The notes below the pieces were generated by a model. The model was not told where the DNA came from. It saw only the letters and a program-made list of their open reading frames with translations, and did not search any database. A DNA stretch of 64,000 nucleotides, from NCBI GenBank assembly GCA_002708905.1, contig PAPM01000023.1, positions 225,083 through 289,082 on the forward strand, in the 5' to 3' direction. Shown here one piece after another: positions 15,826-25,790 of the stretch (its first letter is position 1; every line of letters begins with the position of its first letter). This DNA comes from Pseudomonadales bacterium (GTDB taxonomy: Bacteria; Pseudomonadota; Gammaproteobacteria; Pseudomonadales; Ketobacteraceae). The translations under genes were made by a program, and so were the position numbers.

Positions 15826-17943
15826 TCATTCAACACTCAGCTCAAATGTTTCTTCGCACTGCAGGCGCAACAGCTGGTGCTGCTGTCGCTCTTCAGCCAA
15901 GTGTTCAATCAACGCCTTTACAGTGGGATAACGCAACATCTCGATGACCGGAATCGGCCGGCCAACCCGTTCTTGAAGACGCTCCACCAGCTCTACCGCC
16001 TCCACTGAATCCATGCCCAGATCGACGAAGGTTAAATCCAGAGATACATGATGGGCATCCACATCCAGCTTTTCCGCCACCCACAGCTGCACTTCCTGAC
16101 CGAGTTCCTCCTGCCAATCCCGATGGGTAAGCTCTTCGGCAACAGACGTTATAGTTGATTTCTTTCGCGACTCTTGAGTGGTGCCGGGGCGCCAAATACA
16201 CAATGGCGTCAGCGAACCATCGCGGTACCGTTGTCGCGCCTCAACCCGCTGCAGTTTACCGCTGGAAGTCCGCGGCAACTCATTGGGCGGAAGCAGCACA
16301 ATCACCGTCGGCAACACACCATGGCGGGATGCCACTGCGCGAGCGGCCATGGCAGCAACCAGGGCAAGATCAGTGTCTCGATTTCCGTTTCGCTCCAGTT
16401 CCTGCAAAATGACCAGTTGCTCCCGCCCACTGCCCGGCAAACCAAACGCCGCGCCACCCCGTGGCCGAAAATCCCCGTGGCTGGCTTGCACGGTCTGCTC
16501 GATATCCTGGGGATAAAGATTGCGACCGGCCACGATAATAAGCTCCTTAATACGACCGGTGACATACAGCTCATCCCGCCAGCGGAATCCCAAATCCCCT
16601 GTCCGTAAATAACATTCTGAAGGAACTTCATTCTCGATCCGGGCCTGGAAGGTGCTTTTCGACAATGCCTGTTTGGCCCAGTAACCCCGGGCCACCGACG
16701 GGCCGCGCACCCAGATTTCACCCACCTCCCCCTCGGCACAAGGCAAGCAGGTGTCCGGCCGCACGGTTCTGATCTCCGTGCCGTCTGCAACCCGACCACT
16801 ACTAACCAGGCTCTGCTGTGGATCAGGTGAATGTTCACCCGGCGCCGCAAACCGCCCCTGCTGCAAAGCCTGCTGATCCGCCGCCAGAATGCGGGCACCC
16901 CGCCCCGCCGGCGACCCGCTTACGAACAGACTCGCTTCCGCCAGGCCGTAACAGGGAAAGAATGCGTTGGCGTCAAAACCACAATCAGCAAACCGCGCCG
17001 CAAAACGCTGGGTAACCTCCGCCTGGATTGGTTCCGCTCCGTTGTACGCCACCTTCCAGCAGGAGAGATCCAAATTCTGAAGTTGACCGTCAGAAATTCT
17101 CTGCAGGCAATATTCGAAGGCAAAGTTGGGACCTCCACTGATATGGGCACGCTGGACGGACACCGATTTAAGCCAGATTTCAGGGCGGCGCAGAAAAGTC
17201 GTTGGTGCCATCAGTGTCACCTGGGCGCCGGCAAAAATCGGCGCCAGAATGCCGCCAATCAAGCCCATATCATGGAATGGTGGTAACCAGCACACAGAGC
17301 GCAATTCTTCCAACCACTCAACCATTGGGTTGTCTCGCAGAAAGCCCTGCAGGATCTGAGCAAAGTTGGCCAGCAGGTTGGCATGAGACACTACCACTCC
17401 CTTGGGGTGCCCGGTTGAACCGGAAGTATATTGCAGAAAAGCGACATCATCCGGTTGGGCCCGGAATGGCACAAAACCAAGAGGAAAAGTCGTGTCCTGC
17501 ACATCATCGATACTGATGCGGGGTACATCCCAGGTAACGCCCAGCCCACTTTGCCAGCCGGTGACGATGGGTAGCAAGCTGTTGCTGGATAGAATGGCGC
17601 CCGCCTGGCAGTCCACGGCAATCTTTCCCAGACGCTGCAGGTCCTTGGTACCGGTAGGAGGATAAGCAGGCACCGGAATGGCCCCGGCATACAAGCAACC
17701 GAAAAAAGCCCGGATGTAGTCCAACCCGGGCAGAAACAATAACAACACCGTGCGACCAGCCAATCCCTGATCCTGTAAAGACGCGCCGATCTGGCAAGCA
17801 GACTGGTTCAGCTCCCGAAAAGTCAATTGTTCCGCCACCTCGCCGTTACTGCTGACGAAATTGGCATACACGGCCCGTCCACTGCTCTGTGCCCGCTGTA
17901 TCAGCATATCAACCAGGCTGCTGTAGGAAGGCATCAGGATCAT
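15826..17943 (-). CDS. Fatty acyl-AMP ligase with C-terminal acyl carrier domain
   Basis: A 705-aa two-domain protein. The adenylation domain (about 1-575) has the motif YTSGSTGHPKGVVVSH and the fatty acyl-AMP ligase features IPVPAYPP and YLRTGDLGF. A C-terminal phosphopantetheine carrier domain (about 615-690) has DLGMDS with the attachment residue Ser646. Such proteins activate a fatty acid as acyl-AMP and load it on their own carrier for lipopeptide or polyketide lipid synthesis. AGGAG precedes the ATG at 17943; a TTG at 17973 is in frame but poorer. No polyketide synthase is present, but a KASIII homolog lies at 21934-22890. Confidence 0.92.
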   Translation of the reverse strand: MILMPSYSSLVDMLIQRAQSSGRAVYANFVSSNGEVAEQLTFRELNQSACQIGASLQDQGLAGRTVLLLFLPGLDYIRAFFGCLYAGAIPVPAYPPTGTKDLQRLGKIAVDCQAGAILSSNSLLPIVTGWQSGLGVTWDVPRISIDDVQDTTFPLGFVPFRAQPDDVAFLQYTSGSTGHPKGVVVSHANLLANFAQILQGFLRDNPMVEWLEELRSVCWLPPFHDMGLIGGILAPIFAGAQVTLMAPTTFLRRPEIWLKSVSVQRAHISGGPNFAFEYCLQRISDGQLQNLDLSCWKVAYNGAEPIQAEVTQRFAARFADCGFDANAFFPCYGLAEASLFVSGSPAGRGARILAADQQALQQGRFAAPGEHSPDPQQSLVSSGRVADGTEIRTVRPDTCLPCAEGEVGEIWVRGPSVARGYWAKQALSKSTFQARIENEVPSECYLRTGDLGFRWRDELYVTGRIKELIIVAGRNLYPQDIEQTVQASHGDFRPRGGAAFGLPGSGREQLVILQELERNGNRDTDLALVAAMAARAVASRHGVLPTVIVLLPPNELPRTSSGKLQRVEARQRYRDGSLTPLCIWRPGTTQESRKKSTITSVAEELTHRDWQEELGQEVQLWVAEKLDVDAHHVSLDLTFVDLGMDSVEAVELVERLQERVGRPIPVIEMLRYPTVKALIEHLAEERQQHQLLRLQCEETFELSVE

Positions 17944-18111
17944 AACAGGAAAGCTCCTATGAGAATGATACAAGAATTAAATCAATTTGAAGGCAAAGAC
18001 AACAAGCGACTATTCAGGCAATTTCCGTTCAGTTTCGGCAATTTGACTATAGCTTTCTTGGGACGTGGATGATTGAAATGGTGCGCGCAAAACATGAATG
18101 CCATCAGATGT

Positions 18112-19092
18112 TCATTTGCTACTGCTGAGCTTCCGATACTGGTTTGGGGTCATACCCGTTTTTATTTTAAACAAACGGCGGAAGTAAGTGCTGTCCCTAT
18201 AACCCACCAGATCACAGATCCTCTCTATCGGCAACTTGGTCATTTCCAGCGCTTCCTTAGCGCGCTGAATACGCACCTCTTGAATGAAATGCATAACCGA
18301 TTCCCGATTGGCTGATTTAAAGCGTCTGGCCAGCGAACTTTCACTCAAACCGAACTCGATGGCAACACGGGAAACCAGATTATCTTCGGAAATATGTTCA
18401 GCTATCCAGGCCTGGGCTTTAGTGACGATGGCGTCCTGGATCCGATTGGAAAACCGGCTTTCTGGCAGCCGTCCGCCAAATCGCTTGTAACCGTTGAAAA
18501 TAAACAACTCAGCGGTTTTCGCGGAAAATACTTTCCCGTATTTACGCTCAAGAATCTCGGTCGCCAGGCAGATCCAGTCAGAATCTGAAGCCGCGCTATA
18601 GAGCTGCTCATCACAGTGAATGGGGGCCTGGAGCTTTACACTCACCAATGGATAAGCATCCGAGAACAGATAGGCATAGGACTTGTTCAGAGCCGATACG
18701 CGATAATTGAGCAGGCCGGTTTCCGCCAACAGAAATGCACCTGTACCCACCGTCGCAATTTCGGCGCCATGCTGGAACTGATCCTTGATCCAACGCTGCA
18801 TATCTTTACGCTGAAGATAGCTAAAGGCATCGTCCACCATCAGGGACGGAATCCACACCACATCAAATTGTTCCGCTGTAGAAACATCGTGCGTCGGACT
18901 GATGCGAATGTCATTTAACTCGATTGCATGCTCCAGGCTTTCCCCCACCAGCGCAACCTGTGGTCTGAGGCTGTTGGCTTGACCAGTCCTGTGCTGATAG
19001 ATCGTCTGGCAACGACTGAACACGTCCAGCGGTTCGATAATGGAATGAGGGAAAGCTTCCGGTATCACAACAATCGCCACTTTGAGCATCAT
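18112..19092 (-). CDS. GlxA-like AraC regulator with DJ-1/PfpI domain (copy 1)
   Basis: A 326-aa regulator. The N-terminal DJ-1/PfpI-like domain (MLKVAIVVIPEAFPHSIIEP...) lacks a clear nucleophile Cys: the usual elbow reads VGTGAFLLAETG. The C-terminal AraC helix-turn-helix contains VSRVAIEFGLSESSLARRFK and ICDLVGYRDSTYFRRLFK...GMTPNQYRK. It is a close paralog of 41513-42487. It lies upstream of the acyl-AMP ligase on the same strand and diverges from the arylsulfotransferase-like gene, so it may control either. Confidence 0.9.
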   Translation of the reverse strand: MMLKVAIVVIPEAFPHSIIEPLDVFSRCQTIYQHRTGQANSLRPQVALVGESLEHAIELNDIRISPTHDVSTAEQFDVVWIPSLMVDDAFSYLQRKDMQRWIKDQFQHGAEIATVGTGAFLLAETGLLNYRVSALNKSYAYLFSDAYPLVSVKLQAPIHCDEQLYSAASDSDWICLATEILERKYGKVFSAKTAELFIFNGYKRFGGRLPESRFSNRIQDAIVTKAQAWIAEHISEDNLVSRVAIEFGLSESSLARRFKSANRESVMHFIQEVRIQRAKEALEMTKLPIERICDLVGYRDSTYFRRLFKIKTGMTPNQYRKLSSSK

Positions 19093-19507
19093 ACGCTGCG
19101 CCTCTTACCTATTGCTTGCGAATTTTTGTTATTGCGTTTGCCTACTTGCTTATTGCCAGCAATATAGAATTCGGCGACTGCGCAGTCAACCACAAACTAA
19201 ACTCACCAGTACCCACATCAAAGTGAAATCAATTTTTATCCCTATTTAATCAGGAATTTAATCAAAACAAAAAATTGCATTCTCATCATTCAGTAAACGC
19301 ACAAGTACCCGCCTACAGACCAAAGCCCTCCGGGCCGGAACGCTATTTTAACGCCCCAATGCCATAACCAATGCCATAACACGGTATATCCGCGGTGCGG
19401 ATTTAGTCCCAGCTTTGCCTGAATACAACCTTGCGCACCTCAAGACTACGTGGCGCAATGCTCCGTTGAAGTCATAAAAAAGCAAGAACAACACATGAGG
19501 ATTCAGA
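19093..19507. promoter_or_regulatory. Divergent promoter region with tandem repeat
   Basis: A 415-base region between the divergent GlxA-like and arylsulfotransferase-like genes. The only structure I can define is a perfect tandem pair of CAATGCCATAAC at 19357-19368 and 19369-19380. Such a direct repeat would suit an AraC-type protein. No gene is credible here. Confidence 0.45.
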
Positions 19508-20758
19508 ATGATGATTTCGCCTGGCAGCAAACAAACTTTCCGTAGCAGTATGCTGACCATAGGTATTCTCCTGCTCACGGGAATCAGTGGTTGCGAAAAA
19601 GTTGAAAAGTACGTCGTCACCATTAACAAGCCCGACAAGGTCTGGGATAGTTATACCCTACCCTCCAGCGCACTGGGCGGATACACACCGGTAATCGACA
19701 TGGAGGGTAACGTCGTCACCCATTACGACTGTGGCGGCAACCCATCGAAGCTATTGCCTGATTCCTCGATCCTTTGCTACGCATCCAAAATTGGTGGCTT
19801 TGTCCAAAAAACCTTGCGCCAAATGTCCCCAGACGGTCAGGTATTATGGGAATTCAACGACTGGGACGGAGATTCCGCCAGACAACACCACGACTTTCAG
19901 TTCGCCGGTGGTAATCCCGTCGGGTATTACGTTCCCGACATGGACATGATCGGGCCCGCTGCGGGCGGCAACATGCTGGTACTTAGCTACCTGACACATA
20001 AGCGCTCCGAACAGGACATCCGTAAAGGTAGATTAATCGATAGCGTACTATACGATATTGATGCCAGTGGCAACCTACTATGGCAATGGCATGCCATAGA
20101 TCATATTGATGAAATGGGTTTCAGCGAATCAGCACTGAAAGATCTCGAACGCGGAATCCTGGAATCCGATTGGTTGCACTTGAACACCGCTTCCTATATC
20201 GGCCCCAACAAGTGGTACTCGGAACAGGGAGACGAACGCTTTCATCCGGATAACATTATGATTGGGTCACCCAATGCACGCTGGATAGCCATCATCAGCA
20301 AGGTCACCGGCGACATCGTATGGCGCCTTGGACCCGATTATTCACCCGGCAATCCCGGCGCGGATTTTAACGGCTTAAACTTTTCCCATGCCGCTCACAT
20401 CATCCCGGAAGGGTTGCCCGGTGCCGGAAATTTACTGGTATTCGACAACGGGAAAGCATCCGGTTACGGCGACCAGCACGCCCGCGGCCGTCGCTCGCGC
20501 ACACTGGAGATCAACCCGATCGATTTTTCTGTGGTTTGGGAATTCAAACATCCTCGCAGCAGCCCGATCATGGGTAATGTCCAACGCTTACCCAACGGCA
20601 ACACCTTCATTACTGAGGGTGTGTCGGGGGTAATGCTGGAAGTGACCCCGGAGAAAGAAGTTGTGTGGCAGGCTCGGGGCTGGCCGCTATACCGAGCCTA
20701 TCGAGTTCCGAAAGACTGGGTTCAAACGAATACTCTGTTCACCGATATACAGAAATAA
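19508..20758 (+). CDS. Arylsulfotransferase-like lipoprotein (copy 1)
   Basis: A 416-aa exported protein. Residues 1-29 are a lipoprotein signal ending in the lipobox ISGC. The body resembles the ASST (aryl-sulfate sulfotransferase) beta-propeller fold: repeated G-x-V/L-LWE/W motifs (QVLWEFNDWDGDSARQHHDF, GNLLWQWHA, GDIVWRLGPDY), plus HHDF, HPDN and NVQRLPNGNTFITEG. ASST enzymes transfer sulfate between phenolic compounds in the periplasm; I cannot confirm the catalytic His alignment. It is paralogous to 32919-34145. GAGGA precedes the ATG. It ends 2 bases from the stop of a convergent PAPS-type sulfotransferase gene. Confidence 0.82.
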   Translation: MMISPGSKQTFRSSMLTIGILLLTGISGCEKVEKYVVTINKPDKVWDSYTLPSSALGGYTPVIDMEGNVVTHYDCGGNPSKLLPDSSILCYASKIGGFVQKTLRQMSPDGQVLWEFNDWDGDSARQHHDFQFAGGNPVGYYVPDMDMIGPAAGGNMLVLSYLTHKRSEQDIRKGRLIDSVLYDIDASGNLLWQWHAIDHIDEMGFSESALKDLERGILESDWLHLNTASYIGPNKWYSEQGDERFHPDNIMIGSPNARWIAIISKVTGDIVWRLGPDYSPGNPGADFNGLNFSHAAHIIPEGLPGAGNLLVFDNGKASGYGDQHARGRRSRTLEINPIDFSVVWEFKHPRSSPIMGNVQRLPNGNTFITEGVSGVMLEVTPEKEVVWQARGWPLYRAYRVPKDWVQTNTLFTDIQK

Positions 20759-20760
20759 TC

Positions 20761-21900
20761 TTAAGCTGGATTTGACTGCTGCGCTTCGGCAGGCTTCCTA
20801 TGCGCCAGGGATGGCCCATTCTCGAGGAAAGCGTCATAGATCACTGCATAATCCCGCCGAATACGCTCCTTGGTCAGGCCAAATCGAGCCAGATCATACT
20901 CATGCGCACTCCGGTAACTGCGTTGCTTTTCCGCTATCTGCTGAATCTGCTGCTGCATCTCAGCCGATGGCCCCACATCGACAAAACGCAGGATCTCTTC
21001 CATTACGACATCAAACTGTTGCATCAAACGGGGAAAGGTGACGATATACAAATTATGGGAAGGAATCCTGCCCTTTGTATAATCTTCATGAAACCGCAAA
21101 CTCAACCGCAGCAGCGCAGCATACATTTTTTCGATGTAATGCTGGCGCTGATCCGATGGTAGTGACCAGAAGCCAAAACGGGCGTCAAGCACGCCGGTCA
21201 CCAGGCTCAGTCCGGAAGGCACAGTTTCCAACGGGTCGCGCACCATGTACAGAACCTTTGCGTCCGGAAAACGTTGTAGAAATTCTGGCAAACGCAAAGA
21301 CAGTGAAAACAGCTTCGCCACCACCCGCTTGCGCTTTTCACTCACTAAATTACGACGCCACATGGCTTCATACCAGTCGAAATCCCGTTCCGCACTCGCC
21401 ACAAAGCGACGCTCAAATTCATCCAGAGTTTCTGTCTTCGACCATGCGTAGAAAAATCCGTACAAGAACAGTCCGTCAAAATAGCGAAACAGCAATGAAG
21501 GATCATCCGTTTCAATGGCCGTAAGATTGGTCTCATGGGCTGCATGGGCGTGATGACGGGCTGGGCTGATCTTTTCCAGCAACGGCAACAATGGTTTAAG
21601 AGGCGTTTGTAATGTTGGGGAAGGATACAGCATTTTCCAAACGCGCATCCCGGCTCCAAGATCGTTGTCCACCAAAAAGCGGTGGAGAAACGTTGTGCCG
21701 CTCCGGGGATTACCCACAATCACAATAGGACTGGTTATCCTGGTGCGGCGCAAAGCCGGATAGAACACATAATCAAGCACCAATCCGATCGTCACCAATC
21801 CATGCAGCAGCAGAAACCCTGCGAACGTCACCAAAGGTGATAGGCGCTGATTGAACTGGTTCGAAACAATGCCATAAGCAGTAAACATACGACGCAACAT
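20761..21900 (-). CDS. PAPS-dependent sulfotransferase family protein
   Basis: A 379-aa protein with the 5'-phosphosulfate loop NPRSGTTFLHRFL (about 64-76) and the second motif YMVRDPLETVPSGLSL, which binds the 3'-phosphate of PAPS. A hydrophobic segment at about residues 22-45 suggests membrane attachment. The family sulfates lipids, steroids or glycans. It starts 33 bases after the KASIII-like gene stop on the same strand, suggesting an operon making or modifying a sulfated lipid. Substrate unknown. Confidence 0.88.
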   Translation of the reverse strand: MLRRMFTAYGIVSNQFNQRLSPLVTFAGFLLLHGLVTIGLVLDYVFYPALRRTRITSPIVIVGNPRSGTTFLHRFLVDNDLGAGMRVWKMLYPSPTLQTPLKPLLPLLEKISPARHHAHAAHETNLTAIETDDPSLLFRYFDGLFLYGFFYAWSKTETLDEFERRFVASAERDFDWYEAMWRRNLVSEKRKRVVAKLFSLSLRLPEFLQRFPDAKVLYMVRDPLETVPSGLSLVTGVLDARFGFWSLPSDQRQHYIEKMYAALLRLSLRFHEDYTKGRIPSHNLYIVTFPRLMQQFDVVMEEILRFVDVGPSAEMQQQIQQIAEKQRSYRSAHEYDLARFGLTKERIRRDYAVIYDAFLENGPSLAHRKPAEAQQSNPA

Positions 21901-21933
21901 TTCTTTTCTCCCCCAACATTTTTTAAGTTCGAA

Positions 21934-22890
21934 TTACCATTGCAGCAAGGCAAAGGCAATGGATAAACCCGCACCTGTCCCACCAATCAGGACCCGGTCG
22001 CCCCGTCGCAACCGGCCCTGCTCATTGGCAATCGCCAGCGTCATTGGAATCGACGCCGCTACACAGTTGCCGTGGTCTGCGACGATATTAACTATCTTTT
22101 CTCGAGGAAATCCAAGTTTGACGAACGCCTCCATGCCCGGACCGGAAGCCTGATGCAGGATAAATAAATCGATATCCTCAAACGTGAGCCCGTTACGCTC
22201 AAACAGAGTTCGCAATACCTGGGATATATGCATCAACACCATTCGGAATACCTTAGGGCCCTGCATATTGAAAAGATTGTCCTCGCTGCTGGTCTCCGGA
22301 TGTCCGGGGGGACGTCGCGTACCACCACCGCGGAATTCCGTCAGTTCAGAACCTTCCGGCCAGGTATACATAATCCAGTCAAGCACTGCGCTTTCGCCCT
22401 GGCTTTGCTCAATCAGCGCTGCCGCGGCGCCATCGCCGAAAAGCGCAGCGCTTTCCGGCTGTTCCAGGTTACGCCAGGGTGTACCGGCTTCCGCAGAAAC
22501 CACCAGAATGCGCCGATAAATTCCCGCCTGGATCAAACCTGACGCATTCAGCAGGGCCACCACAAATGAAAGACAGGTTGCATGCACAGACCAACAAGGC
22601 ACACCCTCCCACTCCAGTGCTTTCTGGATAAACACGGCACTATCGGGTATCAGTTGCACCGGCGTCAGTGACGCGTTAATAATGCAATCCGGCCGGGGAC
22701 CATCTCCGATTGTAGCCAACACCGCTTTGGCAGCCAGAACATCCATTCCCTCTTCAGCAACCCTCCGTTGATGCACACCTGTACGGGACAAAATCCATTC
22801 CTCACTGCGACCGATCAAATTAGACAATTCAGCGGACGACTGAATCCGTGGGGGCAAATACAACCCAGTGGAAGAAATACAGATTTGCAT
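21934..22890 (-). CDS. 3-oxoacyl-ACP synthase III family (FabH-like) enzyme
   Basis: A 318-aa thiolase-fold condensing enzyme. The Cys-His-Asn triad is intact: Cys106 (HATCLSF), His246 (LHQASG) and Asn275 (DHGNCVAAS). The C-terminal GTGAGLSIAFALLQW is typical. Family members condense acyl-CoA with malonyl-ACP, or, in side branches such as OleA or DarB-like enzymes, other acyl partners. It is not beside fab genes, so a secondary lipid role is likelier than housekeeping. I start at the ATG at 22890; a longer frame to 22950 lacks support. First gene of a pair with the sulfotransferase. Confidence 0.88.
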   Translation of the reverse strand: MQICISSTGLYLPPRIQSSAELSNLIGRSEEWILSRTGVHQRRVAEEGMDVLAAKAVLATIGDGPRPDCIINASLTPVQLIPDSAVFIQKALEWEGVPCWSVHATCLSFVVALLNASGLIQAGIYRRILVVSAEAGTPWRNLEQPESAALFGDGAAAALIEQSQGESAVLDWIMYTWPEGSELTEFRGGGTRRPPGHPETSSEDNLFNMQGPKVFRMVLMHISQVLRTLFERNGLTFEDIDLFILHQASGPGMEAFVKLGFPREKIVNIVADHGNCVAASIPMTLAIANEQGRLRRGDRVLIGGTGAGLSIAFALLQW

Positions 22891-23096
22891 AAGGGAACGT
22901 CTCTTTTGATTTTTTGTTTGCTCGTAATCTACCCAATTCCCTCCACCCAAACAATGGACAAAAATGACCCTGTTTTGAGGCTCATATCCAAATTACCATG
23001 AGTGTTTAATGTGATGTAGAGGAATGATAATCACTGGGAATACTTGTTACCCAACTCAAACAAAAAAACGTAGCAGGCATATGGAGCTTAGTCGTC

Positions 23097-24347
23097 ATGA
23101 AATATCTTAAATATTCTATTTACTTAGTATCAACCTTTGCAGGCTTAGTTACGCCGGCTTTCGCAGAAATCGGATCTGAATTAGAGGATTTCTTTAACAC
23201 TAACATTGAACCTCAAATGCAGTTGTGTAGTGCATGCCATATTCCCAATGGACTGGCTGATATTGAAGGGGGAGATGGCTTTCTCTTGTATTCTGATAGA
23301 ACTCATTACCAGAGCTTTTTTGATGCATGGACTCTGTTGGGAGAAGGCGTTCATAACAACCCACTACTTGTTATGAATTCCGATCCAACGCTAAACCATA
23401 CGGGATTTCAAAACTGGCCAACTACTTCAGCTATCTACGAAAATGTAGCTCGATTACTGACATGCTGGGATACACCTGACTTGTGCTCGATAACCCCCCC
23501 TCCCCATAGCGCAGATTTAGCGATATCTATCGCAGGTAATGACGGAGAAAACAATGACGGCGTGATCCGCTACACTATTACCGTAACGAATTCAGGGCCC
23601 GGTACAGCGGATAGCTTGGAGATAGGCCACCACCTTCCCGTGCTGGTAACGCTAAGTGAAGTCACACCCAGCTCAATTGCTTTTACATCAGATGACGACG
23701 AAGTTACATTTTATCTTGATGCCCTACCGAAGGGCTCCAGCCAAACTATTGGCGTGGCAGTGAACACCGACACCACCAATAATACCAAGATGATATTTAC
23801 CAGCACAGTCAGCGCTATAACGGAAGATACAAACCCTGAAAATAACACCAGCACAGAGTATTTTGGGGGCGGGATTGTAAACACCGAAGCTGATCTCTCC
23901 ATATCCATGACCGGTCATAATGGAAAAAACGAGGACGGTGTGATCAATTACACCATTACTGTGCGAAACGCTGGACCCGATACCGCAGATTCCCTGGTTA
24001 TATCACACAAGCTTCCAGCACGAGTAGAGCTCAGTACAGTGAAACCAAGCACCGTTGAGTACACATCAGATGGCGATTTAATCATTTTCAATCTTGATTC
24101 CCTGGACAAGGGAACCAGTCAAAGTATCAATATCACAGTCAAGACGGCAACGGACAATAAAGACAAAATGAATTTTACTGCCTCTGTAATCGCGGAAACG
24201 CAGGACCCCAATCTGGCAAACAACTCAAGTGAAGAAAAGTTCGGTGGCAGCATTAACTGGTTGATCATCGCTTTACTGGGATTAATTTATGTAGAGCGCG
24301 CCTTAACAAGGGTAAAGGCAACATCATATCGCGCTCACGGCTTATAA
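23097..24347 (+). CDS. Exported heme-binding protein with two DUF11-type domains
   Basis: A 416-aa secreted protein. The signal peptide is at 1-23 (ending TPAFA). One heme motif CSACH lies at residues 44-48. Two tandem Ig-like DUF11 repeats follow (about 142-260 and 268-380; each with ADLxISxxGxxGxNxDGVIxYTITVxNxGPxTADSL). The C-terminus has GGS at 383-385 then a hydrophobic stretch (WLIIALLGLIYV) and basic residues, resembling a GlyGly-CTERM rhombosortase signal. It is probably a surface-exposed c-type protein. Function unknown. Confidence 0.8.
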   Translation: MKYLKYSIYLVSTFAGLVTPAFAEIGSELEDFFNTNIEPQMQLCSACHIPNGLADIEGGDGFLLYSDRTHYQSFFDAWTLLGEGVHNNPLLVMNSDPTLNHTGFQNWPTTSAIYENVARLLTCWDTPDLCSITPPPHSADLAISIAGNDGENNDGVIRYTITVTNSGPGTADSLEIGHHLPVLVTLSEVTPSSIAFTSDDDEVTFYLDALPKGSSQTIGVAVNTDTTNNTKMIFTSTVSAITEDTNPENNTSTEYFGGGIVNTEADLSISMTGHNGKNEDGVINYTITVRNAGPDTADSLVISHKLPARVELSTVKPSTVEYTSDGDLIIFNLDSLDKGTSQSINITVKTATDNKDKMNFTASVIAETQDPNLANNSSEEKFGGSINWLIIALLGLIYVERALTRVKATSYRAHGL

Positions 24348-24443
24348 AAATGCATTAATGCCCACTTGAAAGCAGCGCTGCCCGTCAGCGCTGTTTCTAT
24401 TTCAGCAATATATTTTATAACAAAGACCAAACAGGCTATTCCT

Positions 24444-25724
24444 ATGAATAAAGTCAAGTACGCCCTCCTGCTTTTGTTCTTAATAAATACAGCCCGATGC
24501 TATGCCCTGTTACCACCTCTAAGCCAGATCGATGCTTTCAAGGTGATTACCCTAGAAGGCGAAGACATTCCCTGGGTAATAGGATGGAATCTGGAAGAAT
24601 TATCCCTCGCCGCCATGGTGGATGGTGTGATGGAGCCCATTCCCTTTCAAATTGACCAGTACAACACCGGCGGAGCCATCTATTTTGAAGGTTGGCATAT
24701 TCCTATGGCGGGTAAACCTGAACAGATGGACGGCACGGACAAACTGCTGTTTCTGTTCAAGGATGCCGGTGCCCGCCGCCCCCCGCGCACACCCTATGAT
24801 GGCGAGATGGTAGCAGAGATCGTGACCCGTGATCAGGACGGCGTGGAGCGGTTTGTGTATCTGGTGCGTAATTCCCGGCTACGCTCAGATGAACAATATG
24901 TGCGTTATAGTGCCGAGATCGGCTTGGTGGAAACCGATTTCTACAGTCTGCGTTACAACCAGGAAAACCATCTTAAATGGGATGAGTTTAGTTGTGTCAA
25001 TTACCTGGGTGACCGCCCCCTGGATTCTCTGAAATTGCGGCTGAACACCGGCATTGTAACCTCGGTAACCAATACCGAGCTTAACAATGATCAGATTATC
25101 GCGCTGCCGACGAGCGAGATAATTGGACCGATTCGCACCACCACACAGCTGGAAGTCAACATGTACTTGTTTGGTGTACCGATTATGAAAATGAGCATGC
25201 AAATTCATCATTACCCAAAATCCATTATGTTTGACGTACGGGGTGTTATTCCAGAGTTACGGCGCCGGTTGATGGTGAACCCTACTCTGACAATGTCCGT
25301 CGATGCCAACCACCTGCTGGGAGCCGCCACCTACACCTCTGCGTGGCCAGACCAGCCGGGGATAGTTGACGGAGTGGTTGACGATAACGAAAGGCAAATG
25401 ATTGAGGCGGGCCTGGACCCCGCTGATAACTGGATCTGGGTAACCTCGAAACGGAACCTGGATATCGTTGCATTCGTGGATTACCTGGGGAACTTCAAGG
25501 AGCCCATGTCACTGCTGTATGAGGATAACCTGACGAGAGATGATCCACCGGAGATGTTCCCCGGACAGATGCCTAATGTGGGGTACGGAATTGATAGTTT
25601 TCCGACGAATGGCTTCATCGGCCTCGTGGTGAGTATGTTTATCAGTGAAAAATTTGTGGGTGATCCGGAACAATTCGCACCTTATATCCGCACGTTACCG
25701 GCTCTCGAAGTACGGGCGATGTAG
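24444..25724 (+). CDS. Exported protein of unknown function
   Basis: A 426-aa protein with a signal peptide (about 1-20, KYALLLLFLINTARCYA). I start at the ATG at 24444; in-frame codons extend to 24366 but lack a secretion-type N-terminus. The mature part starts LLPPLSQIDAFKVITLEGED, contains a conserved-looking DGTDKLLFLFKDAGARRPP segment and few cysteines. I recognise no family. It follows the DUF11/heme protein by ~100 bases and is convergent with a diheme cytochrome, so a periplasmic redox or cell-surface setting is likely. Confidence 0.7.
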   Translation: MNKVKYALLLLFLINTARCYALLPPLSQIDAFKVITLEGEDIPWVIGWNLEELSLAAMVDGVMEPIPFQIDQYNTGGAIYFEGWHIPMAGKPEQMDGTDKLLFLFKDAGARRPPRTPYDGEMVAEIVTRDQDGVERFVYLVRNSRLRSDEQYVRYSAEIGLVETDFYSLRYNQENHLKWDEFSCVNYLGDRPLDSLKLRLNTGIVTSVTNTELNNDQIIALPTSEIIGPIRTTTQLEVNMYLFGVPIMKMSMQIHHYPKSIMFDVRGVIPELRRRLMVNPTLTMSVDANHLLGAATYTSAWPDQPGIVDGVVDDNERQMIEAGLDPADNWIWVTSKRNLDIVAFVDYLGNFKEPMSLLYEDNLTRDDPPEMFPGQMPNVGYGIDSFPTNGFIGLVVSMFISEKFVGDPEQFAPYIRTLPALEVRAM

Positions 25725-25747
25725 TAATACCAGTGATCGAGCAATAT

Positions 25748-25782
25748 AGAGCTGGGGTAGTGCAAACCACAACCCCAGCTCT
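25748..25782. terminator. Bidirectional hairpin between convergent genes
   Basis: Perfect 11-bp arms AGAGCTGGGGT (25748-25758) and ACCCCAGCTCT (25772-25782) with a 13-base loop. It lies between the stop of the + strand gene (25724) and that of the - strand cytochrome (25791). The U-tract is poor on both sides, so termination may be partial. Confidence 0.6.
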
Positions 25783-25790
25783 TCATAGGC

